64,000 nucleotides of DNA, taken from positions 498,001-562,000 of the forward strand of contig JAJEKV010000214.1 of NCBI GenBank assembly GCA_021234155.1, in the 5' to 3' direction. A program made the translations under genes and the position numbers. A model generated the notes under the pieces. That model had not been told where the DNA came from and searched no databases. It saw only the letters and a list, made by a program, of their open reading frames with translations. Positions 1-12,813 of this stretch are shown here, piece by piece. How positions within the stretch are numbered: position 1 is the first letter of the stretch; the number at the start of each line of letters is the position of its first letter. Source of the DNA: Isoetes taiwanensis. Taxonomy: Eukaryota; Streptophyta; Lycopodiopsida; Isoetales; Isoetaceae.

Positions 1-33
<33 letters not shown>
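1..33. repeat. (CT)n microsatellite
   Basis: An uninterrupted CT dinucleotide run begins at position 4 and is cut by the window edge. It is the first of several CT tracts in the window. Confidence 0.95.
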
Positions 34-35
<2 letters not shown>

Positions 36-63
36 CGTTGGCCACATGATTGAAAAAAAATTG

Positions 64-115
64 TCTCTCGCGCTATACGGCGAGAGATAATTTTTATACT
101 GTATAGCGTGAGAGA
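64..115. repeat. Imperfect hairpin
   Basis: The stretch TCTCTCGCGCTATAC (64-77) is followed by its near-perfect inverse GTATAGCGTGAGAGA (101-115), leaving a loop of about 23 nt. GAGAGATAAT motifs repeat next to it. It looks like a fragment of an inverted-repeat element or a decayed CT/GA tract. No function is assigned. Confidence 0.6.
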
Positions 116-1317
116 TTATGAGAGATAATAATCTCTCGTCGCTTAACCAGGCCCGTTAGAGGAAAAAGACCAAAAAGATCACTTTTCTTACCAAAAAAAT
201 TTCCGGGACCTTTTTTTTTGGAGATCCCCTGCTTAGTGCTTACGCTTACTTACTGCTACCCTGAACAATGCTTATGCTTACCATAAATAGTGCAGATTGA
301 AGCTTGAAGCTGGGATCTTAGGTCGGATTTGGAGAAATAAACAAGATTTGCTATTCCGTTGTTCATTTGTGGATTTTTTTTATTGTTATGCATGATTTGT
401 GGATGCGGCTATGCCAAGGCAAAAAACGCAAAACAGAGGGTATCATAAGCTTTTGTCTGCCGGATTTGTGGGCTATGCCGAATTTCTGGGCTGTGGTTGT
501 GTGGTTGTGTCTGGCAAGTATACTAAGCTGTGGATTTCTTAGCCTTTGCCTCTATAACAGAATCGTGGTACCTTTTCCACCATGGCAGAATCCAAGACTT
601 TCACTGCCTTAGCTTTCTTATTTTCTATTAATTTCAAGCCCAAAGCAGTTGTGTCTGGGAGATCCCAATCTTTTTTGCCATGGAAAACAGGAATGATAAC
701 AGTAGTAATTTCGGAACAACAGCTTAAACAATGGTGGAACACGATTTTGATGCTCTGCTTTTCACTTATCAATCCTTTACTCCATTTACAATCAAATCCA
801 TTGATTTTTCTCAAAAAACAGAGCGTTCATATTTTAATGCAATCCGAGTATAACTACTGCGACCCAAATCTGTCTGAGAAGGACTAATGCCACCCAAAAT
901 CTGTCTGAGAACAACTCATAAACAACTTGTTCATAAACAGCTTGAAGCTTGAGAAGAAGCTTCAGAAAAAGCTTCAAATCGTCGGACTTCATCTATCGAG
1001 CAGTTGTGGCACTTGTAGAAGCTGCATCGGCCTTATAAATTGTTCTAGCAGCAAGCCGCCTTGCAGGAAGAACAAGCCGCATAAGGAAGTAGAGTTACAG
1101 ATTTTTATGGGCGCCATAGGTAAGCTTCGAGCGGGTAATGAGCTTCGAATAGCCATAGCTAAGCTTCGAGTGGCAGTATCAAAGGTATTCGGCACCAGCA
1201 TTTTGCTGCTATAGCATTCCGCTGCCACAGCATTACGCTGCCATACCACAGCATTACGCTGCCGTGAAAATATTTTTGGGGATAGAAAGTCTCATTTCCA
1301 GAGGGTACCCTTAACAA
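116..1317. other. Unassigned intergenic DNA
   Basis: No recognisable gene was found on either strand. Short reading frames occur in several overlapping frames without family motifs. Around 1110-1180 the motif AAGCTTCGAG recurs, and at 1195-1265 a degenerate repeat CAGCATTACGCTGCCAT occurs about three times, so part of the stretch is decayed tandem repeat. Confidence 0.6.
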
Positions 1318-2837
<1,520 letters not shown>

Positions 2838-3598
2838 TAATGACATATTCAACAAAACTTAGACTTATTCAGATTTGATAGATAGCACAAGGATGCCATT
2901 ATAAAAATGTATATATATTGTTTAATTCTTCTTGATTGTTATAATATTTATAAATTTTAATTATATAAGTTCATCTATAAATTAAAAGTGTAATGGTTAT
3001 CGAAGAATAAAATTGCTTTTCAAACTAATTTTCGCTTGAATCTATTTAGAATTAGACATTCCAAGAATATAAAGGTTCAATGTTCGGTGATTTAACAAAT
3101 TTAAAATTTGGCAATGATAATTTCTAAATGAAATTTGATGGTGTGATAAGCGATTGACTTAAAACTATTATGAGAAATTTCACAATCTACAAATTTTTAC
3201 ACTTTTAAAAATACTTTAAAGAAAGTCTAGGTTTAAGTTTATTATCCATTAATTTTCAATATATTTTACTTCATCAAAAATAAACTATTCAATAGTTATT
3301 ATTAAAACATAAACGTATTCAATTTCAATTTAAAATTATTATTTTTAAATATTTTAAAAAAATAACATTTTAAGCATACAGAGTTTCTTAGATAAGAATT
3401 TAATTCTAAAAGATTAACGTGAATATTAGTTTAGAAAGCAATTTTATACTTTAGTTTCCATCATACTTTTGATCTAACAATAAATAAAACAATTTACTAA
3501 AATCAACAAAGTTAAAAATACATATAATCTTATCATGACATCCTTGAAGCGTATCTATTATATTTGAATAAGTCCAAATTTTGCTAAGTATGTCATAA
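2838..3598. mobile_element. Degenerate terminal-inverted-repeat element (Mutator-like by TIR length)
   Basis: The segment at about 2838-3050 is an imperfect inverse of about 3405-3598. Shared words include GACTTATTCA, CAAGGATG, AAAATTGCTTT and AAACTAAT, read against the reverse strand. The arms are about 190-210 bp and the interior is AT-rich without coding capacity. Long TIRs of this size are typical of Mutator-like elements, but no target-site duplication could be identified, so the family is a guess. A third copy of the right arm lies at 4085-4275, on the far side of a B3-domain exon. Confidence 0.5.
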
Positions 3599-3610
3599 GA
3601 AGGTAAAATA

Positions 3611-3814
3611 TGGAAAATGCAGTATCAGATGTATGCATCTGATGACTTGATGCCACACTTATCTGTGGGTTGGCGCAACTATATAAAGGATAAAACCCTT
3701 GTTGCAGGTGAAATAGTCAAATTTTACAAGAAAACTGAATGCAGAAAATGCATCTATGCCATCAAATGTGGTGAAGAAGAAAGTGAGGACGAAAATGAAG
3801 ATGAAGATGAGTAA
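3611..3814 (+). pseudogene. B3-domain protein, C-terminal fragment
   Basis: The frame reads WKMQYQMY, then about 15 residues later LSVGWRNYIKDKTLVAGEIVKFYK, here split by its landmarks: L-x-GW, K-x-L, AGE, V-x-FY. This is the usual C-terminal half of the plant B3 DNA-binding fold (the 'GW..F...L..GD...F' signature). An acidic tail of Glu/Asp follows, then a stop at 3814. Only about 65 residues remain against roughly 100 for a full B3 domain, and no upstream exon was found, so it is a fragment or one captured exon. It sits between two copies of the same ~190-bp repeat (3405-3598 and 4085-4275), which suggests transposon-mediated capture or duplication. B3 factors are plant-specific DNA-binding regulators; this copy is unlikely to be functional alone. 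Confidence 0.6.
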
Positions 3815-4084
3815 AATAAGGATGAAGAAGAAACTGACCAGGAAGATTAATTGGTCATCGGCTATTTTCTCTTCTGTTGGACTGTTCTATAATTGTCTTT
3901 TGTTTTATATAGTTTATATTTGTCGGCAGCTTGTTATGTTCTATATATTTTGTGCATAGAATATATGCTTTTTTCACACTGAACGCAACTGGTACTGGTT
4001 TGATTTGATTTTGTTTTTGTTTTGAGGTTCTGGTTTTGTTTTTGGCAGATGTTAATAGAATTTATAATCTTTAACGGTTTCTCA

Positions 4085-4275
4085 AATTTTGAAAAGTGAA
4101 TATTAGTTTAGAAAACAATTTTATACTTTTGTTTCCATCATAACTTTTGATCTAAAAATAAATTGAACAATTTACTAAAATTAACAAAGTTAAAAATACA
4201 TATAATCTTATCATTACATCCTTGAAGCGTATCTATTAGATTTGAATAAGTCCAAATTTTGCAAAATATGTCATA
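4085..4275. repeat. Second right-arm copy of the inverted-repeat element
   Basis: This repeats 3405-3598 in the same orientation with scattered substitutions. Both contain GAATATTAGTTTAGAAA, the word CCTTGAAGCGTATCTATTA and GAATAAGTCCAAATTTTGC. The left arm at 2838-3050 is its inverse. The two direct copies bracket the B3 fragment. Confidence 0.8.
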
Positions 4276-5738
4276 TTACATATACAAGAAATTTATCGCG
4301 GCGGCCAAGGTCGCCGCGAACATTTCTTTAGTTCAGACCATGCAATTGAACCCGCTATTAAAGTCCAACATTTGACAATGCAATGCTTGATTAAAAAAAG
4401 AAAGCCAAGTTCACAAGGGAACACATTCATTGTTTAAACAAAGAAAGTTAGAAGCAAATAACAATAGATCAAACCAGGGATCGACTAGCTGCCAGTTTAT
4501 GGTTTTGCCAAAGAGTTCCATTTGAGCCCTTTTAAAGGGTTTGGTGCCTCATAAAAGAGGGGCTTGCTATAGAAGAAGGGGATGATTTTGGGGACAACAT
4601 ACTTTGAGAAGATATTAAATTTATCAACATTTATTAACACTTGTTGAACAATAAAATTAAAAGATGCCACGCACACATTTTTTGAGGGTTACAAACAATA
4701 AGAATGATACTCTGAACAACTGCAAATGAATCTTAAGGATTATGAACAATAAGAATGAACCTTTGTACAACTGCAAATGAAGCTTTATACAACTGAAAAC
4801 CTCCAATGCAAGGAGTATAGAACTCTAGAAGTTAGAATTTAGTCGGCTTGATGGGCTTAAAACCCAAATACCTCCAATGCAAGGAGTATAAAACTCTAGA
4901 AGTTAGAATTTAGTCAGCTTCATGGGCTTAAAACCCAAATACGCTTACATTGGGTCAAAGCCCATCATGTTGCATATAAGGATGAGCTAAATTGCATTGT
5001 AGTTTAGACAAATATCTGAGCTTGATCATATTTCCATATCCATACATGTCACCTTCCAGAACGTGCCATCAAAATTTAGAGTTTAGAGCAGACAGAAGGA
5101 GCAAAAGAGATAGAATGGCATCGCCTATTGCATGCATATAAACTCGACAACTTTTTCTTTCCAAATTTAGATGGCTACATAAATAAACTCAACTAACAGT
5201 CCTTAATTCACAGTAGTTCATATTCAGAGTAGTTCATATTCAGGAAGGCTTCGTCTCTAATCCGATTGTGCAAATGGATTTTCTAGTAAACAACAAATTC
5301 AATCATATTGAAATAAAGCACAGGGTGAGGATATATGGTTGAATAACTCATCTACAAAGACAATTACCTTGCTGGCTCACAAGACAGAATAAAAAATTTG
5401 AGCACATAAAGGCCATTTGTACCATAAACATTTGAGCACATAAAGGCCATTTGTACCATGTCATGCTCATGATTCCTGTTGTTTTCTAGGCTGGCCCCTG
5501 ATCATTTTGGCATAGCATCACCTAAGGAGTAGGCTACTGTCGCATAGAAGACTATGGCAAAATCTCTAGAAGACTATGGCATACTCTGGAGTAGCCTATG
5601 ATATTTTTGCAAATCATCTGGACTGCACCCAAGCATTGAACTGAGCAAATATGAACCCTAAATCATAAATAGCCATATCTGTTGGCTTTCTATACCCAGC
5701 CATTTCAATACAATTTAATCACGAATTTAGCTAGTTTT
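4276..5738. other. Non-coding DNA with small tandem duplications
   Basis: No gene recognised. A hairpin TCGCGGCG/CGCCGCGA occupies 4296-4319, next to ATATACAAGAAATTTA, a word also found at 13187. A 71-bp unit is tandemly duplicated at 4801-4871 and 4872-4942. A ~34-bp unit beginning TTTGAGCACATAAAGG is duplicated at 5397 and 5431. TAGTTCATATTCAG is doubled near 5215-5245. The remainder is featureless. Confidence 0.7.
4801..4942. repeat. 71-bp tandem duplication
   Basis: Two adjacent copies both begin CTCCAATGCAAGGAGTATA and both end in AAAACCCAAATAC, with only a few mismatches, so the duplication is fairly recent. Confidence 0.9.
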
Positions 5739-7294
5739 TGTGACGTCCCCTACTCGCATACGGTGCCCTCACCGTATACAAACAGGAGTTCTTCCCCCAT
5801 ACCAGCTCCACACTGATACAGGGCCCTCCACACATCACTGCACCCGTAACGAGTCCCAGTGGGAAGAGTGAAGGTGTCATTCTACCCTGTCTCCCTCAGG
5901 GCCGACCTAGCTGCGGAAGCGAAAACATACATGTCAGTACACGACATAATCCTCCATCCACCTCGAAGGGTGGTGCACCACCACCTGCATAGACAATGAT
6001 CAGCACATCACATGGGGAATCCTACCCAAGGCTCAGACTCGAGGGGGATGGATGGACGGCTTGGGTCTCCGAGTTCATTGCGGAGGCAGAATTCATGGCA
6101 ATGGAGTTGGCGGCATAAGAACATGGCATAGGGTTGTCCACTCCATCCGCCCCTCCCGTGCACACTTTGTAAAGTAGGGTGAAGAGTGTCGGGACTGACT
6201 GTAGCCCGCGGATGCATAGCGAAGGGGCTATTCACGGTCTCATCCTCCCGGCCCGATGGGGGGGGGAAGGGATCACTCCTTCCAGAGATCTACATCTTGC
6301 GACTCAAGGTGACTAGAGGGCCCCTTGCCCGTATTTGAACCCATTGGAAAGTGTACACCACTTCACGGGTGTCGAGTCCATGCCTTACCCCGCTTTCGGT
6401 GGTAAGCCATTAGACCTAGTCACAATGATCCCCTGGTAGGCTTTACACACCCGGAGGGATCGTTCAGAGTCGGGACATGAACCTCCTTCTTAGCGGTCAC
6501 GGCCCCTTCACCCACAACCAGGTGTGGTTCTTGTACCTGAGCGAATCTACGGTGTGTTAGAGAGGCTATGCTAGGAGCATCAACTACACGGCTTCAGGGC
6601 CTCTACCCCCCTTCCCAATACAAGGAGTTCACAGAGATACATCATCCATATACATCACAGAAGAACTAAAGAACTAGATCTAATCTATATCATAGAGTTA
6701 GGTTCTTTAGTTAGTGTCTGAGATCTAAAGATCTAGATAGCTGCTATGGGCAATTTAATAGTCTAAACTTCTTTGGTTCTATGACTAGAAAGCCCGGTTT
6801 AAGCTATTAAATTGACCAAATACCTGATCCACAGGTGGCTCCTCACGACTGAGTTCAACCATTCTGAGCTGATCAAGGAAAACTGATGGTGCGATTCGCG
6901 CTTGGGCAGCGTCTGGGAGGCGGTTTTGGCTCCTGGGGCAGCCAAAACAGAGCTCTAAAACCCTATGGACGAAAACTAGCAAGTTAGGGTACCCTAAATA
7001 GACATGGGGTTAGGGCTAGGGTTTCCAATTATCCCTTTTTGGCATGTGGGATAATTGGAAAGGGCCCACTTGCCATTAATGGCTAGGTGGCAAAATGTGC
7101 CTACATGGAAAAGTGTGCCCACATTAATGTGCATATGTGCACATTAATAACATGTGAACATACCTAGCAAGTTGCCCCTAGGGCTACTTACCTGGCTATC
7201 TGCCGGGCGTACCACGTCGGAGGGGTGGCGTACGTGCGTGGCGTGGCGATGCGATGGATTGCGGGACCGGTATCGTGTCTTTGGAAACGTCACA
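5739..7294 (-). mobile_element. Ty3/gypsy 3' LTR
   Basis: The segment starts TGTGACGT at 5739 and ends ACGTCACA at 7294, giving the TG...CA ends and an 8-bp terminal inverted repeat expected of an LTR. On the minus strand a purine-rich tract directly precedes it (7295-7307), which is the polypurine primer position. Length is about 1.56 kb. It lies downstream, in element orientation, of the minus-strand chromovirus pol at 8167-11163. The 5' LTR is not in the window, so LTR-LTR age and the target-site duplication cannot be read. Confidence 0.7.
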
Positions 7295-7307
7295 TTCTCC
7301 CCACCTT
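7295..7307 (-). other. Polypurine tract (plus-strand primer site)
   Basis: On the minus strand this reads AAGGTGGGGAGAA immediately before the TGTGACGT LTR start. A purine run abutting the 3' LTR is the standard plus-strand priming site of LTR retrotransposons. A second, similar AGGTGGGGAGAC lies about 40 bp upstream. Confidence 0.65.
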
Positions 7308-8166
7308 GAAATGATCTCGTCGCGGCATCGTGGGTCTCCCCACCTTGGGATCTTCCTAATGCAATCACGCAATCAGCGTGATGCATACAATATAATAGTT
7401 GTACATTTACCAAGATTACCCTAAGGTAGTATTTTTAGAACATTATCCGTCATCATACTATGGAATACTTATCAATTCATAACATCATTAAACAAGTTAT
7501 TCGCTATCTAGGTTATTATGACATTAAGTTAGACAAAATTTCAACATTTCATATCTATAATTATTGTTCGAGGTACTCTTAATTTCCTTGCAACACATTC
7601 CAACAAAATTTGTGTTGCAAGTCTTCGTAGCTCGACCTCCTTGCCCTCCTCTGGGCGCTCTATTGGCCCTGCTGGTCGATACTACGTTAGTACCATTTTA
7701 ATTATTTAATAAATTTTGGTTATATGGTGACCACCCACCTATCTACATGGATGCATGGCTAATCTCCGTAGGAAGGGGTGAATCTTCATTATGGCCATGG
7801 AGGCGCCTATATGCCTATATGCCGCTCATGCCTACACCCTAGTTGCCCGTGGAGGATAGGTCCTCCATGTATATGGGGCGTGAAGGCCTGATTCCTCCTA
7901 TCAAAGCATATATGGGGCTAGAGGTGCTTTTCCTATCGGTGCATTCCTTAATGACCTCCTTTCTCTCGAGGTCGTCTTACTCCTTGAGTGGGACAGTAGA
8001 CTTTCTAATCTACCTTCCACTCGCCCAAGCGAAAACGCGGTCATGCCTACATTGGCATTACACCACGCCCTAGAGATCACCGTAGTGGTCCCATCATCGG
8101 TAACAACACATGCGACCCATACCAAGCATAGGTGGCATGCGTAGATTAATCCTAACTACACAAGAA
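7308..8166 (-). other. Spacer between chromodomain and LTR
   Basis: About 860 bp separate the end of the chromodomain frame from the polypurine tract. That is long for a chromovirus, where pol usually ends close to the LTR. On the minus strand the last 100 bp before the LTR translate to a GGE-type stretch (SFQGGENVTF) reminiscent of chromovirus pol C-termini. The rest shows no domain and may be an insertion or 3' untranslated sequence. Confidence 0.4.
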
Positions 8167-8505
8167 TTAACCTACACAAATCGACATGCCTGAGCCGATT
8201 TCTTCGGAGATGACCTTGCCGTCCCATTGCTCCATAAACTGTGGGTACTGTTTTTCTAAATCCTTCTTAAGTACCCATGTCGCATCTTCCACTGGCAAGT
8301 GTTTCCACTTGACCAAATACTGGAGGAATTCTGATCTCCTTGTTTTCTTGAAAGCTTTATCAAGAATCAATTCTGGAACTATTTCCAGCTGCTCCTCCGT
8401 CATTTCCAACAACGTTGGAGTGTCCAAGACTTCGTCTGGGTTTGGAGTGTGCTTCTTCAACAAACTCACATGGAAGACCTTATGAATCTTTAGGTGTGCT
8501 GGCAA
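8167..8505 (-). pseudogene. Chromovirus integrase C-terminus with chromodomain
   Basis: The 112-aa frame begins with a stretch that includes HKVFHVSLLKKH, the conserved linker after the integrase core of Ty3/gypsy elements. It continues into a chromodomain with the signature ILDKA...RSEFLQYLVKWK and DATWV (the aromatic-cage region 'Y.VKWK....TWE'). Chromodomains direct integration of chromoviruses to marked chromatin. The frame stops at 8167. Upstream integrase is in other frames, so the polyprotein is broken. Identification as the chromovirus clade is firm; the sub-lineage is not. Confidence 0.85.
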
Positions 8506-8630
8506 ATCTAACTTGTAGGATTGATTACCTACTCTCTTAATTATTCTGAAAGGTCCAGCCCACCTTGGAGCAAGCTTCTTGCAATTCCGATCCCCGAGCC
8601 CTTTGCTTCACCTTGATCTTGAGCCATACA

Positions 8631-9286
8631 TCATCTCCAACTTTGAACTCTCTGACTGTTCGATGCTTGTCGGAAAACGATGCTCTTTTGTCGACTTCTT
8701 GCTGCTAGCAGATACCCTCGAACCTCTTCCACAAGCTGCTGCATATCGGCCAACATCTGCTGCGAAACTTCCACTTTTGACACGGGGTTGTGCCAAGTGT
8801 CTGGAGTTAGGCACTGGTAGCCGTAATTGATCATAAACGGCGACATTTGGGATGATTCCTGCTTGGTGCTATTGTATGCAAACTCCACCAAGTGAATAAA
8901 TTCTTCCCACATACTTTGCTTATTCCAGACATAGTTTCGTAGCATGTCTTCTAAGATCCTGTTGGTCCCGCCTCCGTTTGGCCATCCGTGCGAGGATGAT
9001 ATGCCGTGCTCATGGATAGCTTGGTCTGAATCGTCGCAAAGAGGTCTTGCCAAAATGCACTCATGAACTTCGGGTCCCTGTCGGATATAATCTCCCTTGG
9101 CATGCCATGAAGCCTGAAGATCTCTTTGGTGAAGAGCTTTGCTGTATCCATAGCTGTATCTGTGGTCTTGCAAGGCACAAAGTGTGCCATCTTCGACAAC
9201 TTGTCGACCACTACCATCAAGGCATCCTTCCCTCTTACCGATTCAGGGAGCCCCCTGTGATGAAATCCATGCTGATCACCTCCCAC
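8631..9286 (-). pseudogene. Ty3/gypsy integrase core (frameshifted)
   Basis: Two overlapping minus frames (8951-9286 and 8631-9173) together carry the integrase core landmarks: [15 protein letters not shown] (first Asp region), IISDRDPKF (second Asp), [12 protein letters not shown], and, in the other frame, [12 protein letters not shown] and EFAYNSTKQESSQMSPF. These are the D,D-35-E rve domain motifs of plant gypsy elements. The change of frame lies near 8960-8970, just after the TDGQTE motif. The domain inserts reverse-transcribed DNA into the host genome. This copy is interrupted, although some breaks may be sequencing errors. Confidence 0.85.
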
Positions 9287-9441
9287 TTAGCGTTTGGCAC
9301 CGCTAATGGCTCTAATGCCCCTGGAATTCGAAGCTGCTCCGCCTTCGTCTGCTGGCATAGCTGACATTCCTTGATGTAGCGAGCTACTTGCTTCTTCATT
9401 CCTGGCCAATAATAGGCTGCTGCTTTTTTGAAATATGTTTT

Positions 9442-9855
9442 TCATGAATCATGGCCAGCTATTGGGCTGTTGTGCGTGTCATGGAGGATCAACTTCCTTA
9501 CACCTGATGATTCGGGTACGCACAACTTGTTCTTATGGTATAACAGGTTGCCTTCCTTCTTATAATGCTTGAAGGCCTCCCGCTCTTTATCCATTTCTAG
9601 CCTCCCTAGAGAGGCTTGCCCATACTTCCACGGGAAATCCACATCCGTTGGCAAGGACTCTTCAATCTTCTTACCAAAGTCATTTGGAGAGCGTCGAAAT
9701 TGCATTGCAATGCACTCTAGTTGTCGGGATGCCTTGAAAGCGCATCTGCTACCACATTGAGCTTCCAGAGCTTGTAGACTATAACAAAGTTCATATTCCT
9801 CGAGGAACTCCATCCACCTCGCTGCCTCAGTTAAGGTGTGGTTGCGTGAATACAT
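9442..9855 (-). pseudogene. RNase H end and integrase H2C2 zinc domain
   Basis: The 137-aa minus frame starts with the RNase H tail SRNHTLTEAARWMEFLEEYE (compare 'L t..q.rW...L..y'). It ends with LLYHKNKLCVPE...RKLILHDTHNSPIAGH, the H-x-H part of the integrase zinc-binding H2C2 module. Its C-terminal side should join the integrase core at 9286, but about 150 bp between them are out of frame. Confidence 0.8.
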
Positions 9856-10593
9856 CTTGGAGGCTCTCGATGGTCGGTATCAATTGGAACTTCCTTCCCA
9901 AGAGGTAGTGCCTCCATATTCTTAGCATACGACAAGCGCAAGCAATTCCGATCGTGCGTTGGGTAGCGGCGTCTCGGCGTCGTTCATCTTCACGGAATCA
10001 TATGCTACCACCGCTCTTCTTGCATAAGCCTTCGCACTGTAGCTATCTTACTGCATCTGTTGCTACAAGCTTATCTTTCTCCGGGTCGGCGGGGTCAAAG
10101 GCCGTCGTCAAAGCTTCTTTCAACAATTCAAACCCCTTTTGGGCTTTCTTGTGCCAATGCTCGCCCAATCTTTCACCTTCTCGCCCTCGTCAAATCTGTT
10201 AGCGGGGCGCTATCTTAACAAAGTTCTTCCACGAACTTCTGTAGTACCACGCTGTAGAAAACTTGACCACCGTGCATTCTTGGCGCCGCCAACGAATCCT
10301 TGCTTCAATCTTGGCGGGGTCCGTCGAGATTCCTTCTGCCGAGATCACGCGTGACCCGGGTATTCTACCTTTCTCCGCTAAGTGGCGCCGACAACTTGGC
10401 GCATAACTGGTGCCTCTTCAACTTCTCTAGCACTCTCCTTAAGTGTTGTCGTGCTCTTCAAGGGATCGCTATATACAAAAAATGTCGTCAAAGAATACAA
10501 TCACAAAGGTGTCTAAAAACTCCTCGAAGATGTCGTTCATGAGCCTCATGAGCGTCGCGGGGGCATTCGATGTTTAAAGGCATTACCGTGAAC
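9856..10593 (-). pseudogene. Decayed RT thumb / RNase H region
   Basis: This lies between the RT palm fragment (10594 onward) and the RNase H tail (9855), where the rest of RT and RNase H should be. No open minus frame of useful length survives. The stretch is unusually rich in CGTCG, GGCGG and CCG words, the CAG/CTG-to-CGG/CCG signature described in the findings, so the loss of frame may be partly artefactual. Confidence 0.5.
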
Positions 10594-10920
10594 TCATAGT
10601 GTCCATACCAGCGTTACGAAGGCGGTCTTATGGATATCTTCCTCCTTTATCCGGATCGATGATAACGACCTTAAGTCGATTTTGGAGAAGATCCTTGCTC
10701 TTGAAGTTTGATCCATCAAGTCGCCCGATCTTGGGAGCGCATACTTGTTCTTAATGGTGTGCTTATTCAAGCGCCTATAGTCTATGCACATCCTCAAGGA
10801 TCCATCCTTCTTCTTGACAAAAGAATGGCGCCCAAAGCGGCGGGCGCTAGGCCTAATGAAATCCTAGGTCGGTAGCTCACCGCAATTGCTTCTTTAGGCT
10901 CACAACTCCTGCGTCGTCAT
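10594..10920 (-). pseudogene. Ty3/gypsy reverse transcriptase N-terminal palm fragment
   Basis: The minus frame at 10594-10797 reads [21 protein letters not shown] and then FSKIDLRS, the classic gypsy RT motifs 1-2 with the first catalytic Asp in 'KIDL'. Immediately upstream, in shifted frames, remnants of the preceding consensus (a GFIRPS-like stretch, then 'KKDGS') can be made out at about 10800-10920. The expected YMDD/YIDD block downstream was not found intact. Confidence 0.8.
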
Positions 10921-11163
10921 TCTGTATGGAGCCTTGCTTGTCGGCTTTGTTCCCGTTCGAAAGTGCTATCTGCTTTTCGACTCCCCTATAAGGAGGAAGG
11001 CTGCGGATCTCATCCGGAAAGAGATCATGGAACTCGTGATCAGCTTAGCTATTTGCTTGACAACTTGCTGAGCACCCCATCTTCTTTGCTTTCTTCTAAT
11101 TCCGGCTCACTAATCTCAAGCTTGAAGATGTATGCCACCTGCTCACTCTTGATGCACTTGAAC
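10921..11163 (-). pseudogene. Chromovirus pol, region upstream of RT
   Basis: Minus-strand frames contain FHDLFPDEIRSLPPYRGVE at about 10965-11035, the conserved 'lFp.elP.glPP.R' stretch that precedes gypsy RT. Protease and gag are missing because the sequence changes abruptly at 11164 into a CACTA-like terminus, so the retroelement appears to be cut there. Confidence 0.6.
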
Positions 11164-11810
11164 CACTACAAAATTAAAGCCCTGTTACGACGTCTAGACG
11201 TCGTTTAGACGTCGATCATCATGATCCAATAGGTCGATAAACGGCGTCTACCCCCGACGTCACGGCGTCGATGAATGACCTTATGCGTCGCTATACGCTG
11301 GCGCAACCGCGGGCGTTAAAAGCGGCGACCCTAACGTCGTTCAACGGCGCCGCGTACGCGGCCCGCCACGCGGCCGAGGCGCGCCGCGTGGCGTCGGGCG
11401 GAGGGTTGGCGACGTGGGCGTGCGTGTTTGACGTCGTTTAACGACGTCACGTACACGTGGCAGCCACGCGGCCGGGCGGCCAGCGCGGCGTTGCCAGCGC
11501 CGTTGCTGACGTGGCAGCCACGTAAGCAACGTCGTTTAACGACGTTGCTTACGTGTATTAAAATTTTTTTTTTTTTTTTTTTTTATAAATTGAAAAAAAT
11601 AATAATAATACATTTATTATGAATGAAGTTAATACATTTAATTTAAAGCCTATAAAATGAATTTAACCAATAAAGAAATATAAGATTTTAACGTCATTAA
11701 ATGATGTCGCTTAAATATATTAAAAAAATACAAAAATAAATGAAGCCCCAATTTTTTTAGCTAAATACATTAATCAATAAATTAAGCTAAATACATTAAT
11801 CAATACATTA

Positions 11811-12186
11811 AGCATATTGAAAATTAAATGCTTACCTGGTACAAGGTGGCAAAGTTGTTTTGCACAAACAACGCATTTGCTAGGAGTGTACATGCAAAAC
11901 AATAAATTCAATGATTAGTAAAATATTAGTATAAATAAACAACTTAAAGGAAAAAAAAAATATGGAAAATCAATGGGGGAGGGGTGGTTTCAATGACGTC
12001 CCCTTCTTGGATAACAATTTAACCTAAATAAAGCATTAGTATTTTATTAGCGTATTGAAAAAATTAAATCCTTACCTGGAAGAGGTGCCAACTTGTTTTG
12101 CAAGAACAACACATTTTGCTAGGAGTGTACATGCAAAACAAAAAATTCAATGATTAGAAAGAAATAGTATAAAACAACTAATAAGG
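11811..12186 (-). repeat. Direct duplication of an exon-like segment
   Basis: The segments 11811-11950 and 12049-12186 are diverged direct copies: both contain TTGCTAGGAGTGTACATGCA and AATTCAATGATTAG. On the minus strand each carries CCAGGTAAG, a strong 5' splice site, at the same place. This suggests a duplicated exon/donor unit inside the CACTA-like element. The short open stretch before the donor has several Cys codons but no family could be named. Confidence 0.5.
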
Positions 12187-12239
12187 AAAAATTTTGGAAA
12201 GAAGAAGGGTCTCGTCTTTTAACGACGTCTTCTTAGATG

Positions 12240-12500
12240 GGAAAAAAAAATTAGAAGAAGAATGGAAGAATTCCGAAGAAGAAAAGGCTAAGAAGAAGAG
12301 GAGGAACCCGAAAATGGGGAGGAAGAATACGAAGAAGATGAAGCGCAAGAGGAGGATTAAGAGTAAGAATTTGAATAAGAGGAGGAAGAAGTAGTATAAG
12401 AGGAGGAAGAATCGAAGAAGAAGATGACAAAGGGAATGGAAGAATATGTATGGAAGAAGGATGCAAGAATGGAAGAAGAAGAATGAAGGTTGAAGGAAGA
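12240..12500. repeat. Purine-rich (GAA/GGA) tract
   Basis: The plus strand is almost all A and G, built of AAGAAGAGGAGGAA-like words. Open frames in both directions (Lys/Arg/Glu-rich, or Leu/Phe-rich on the other strand) are compositional and not genes. Confidence 0.8.
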
Positions 12501-12810
12501 ACAAACAACAAATACAAAAAGCCCTAAATCTACCCAAAAACAAGTTTAGATTCAAAAAACGAGTTGGTTGATCCGTGCACATACCTTATGAAGCTTGTCT
12601 TACACTTAGAATAGACCCCAAAGTAGATCCGCGCCGAAAATCGCCTCAAAAAACGCTCCTCCATAAGCTTTGCTTGCTCGAAAATAAGCGGCGGGATTGC
12701 CGCCTGTTTTCGATTTAAATCACTGTGTCGTTAACGACCACGTCGTGGCTGTTAAACGACGACAAACAACGTCGTTGAACGACGTTTGTAACGACGTTTT
12801 TTTACGACGA

Positions 12811-12813
<3 letters not shown>

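Noticed and set aside
582-887. Possible small proteins on both strands at 539-887
   Set aside because: Overlapping frames without motifs, start context or splice support; the minus frame only vaguely recalls retroelement gag.
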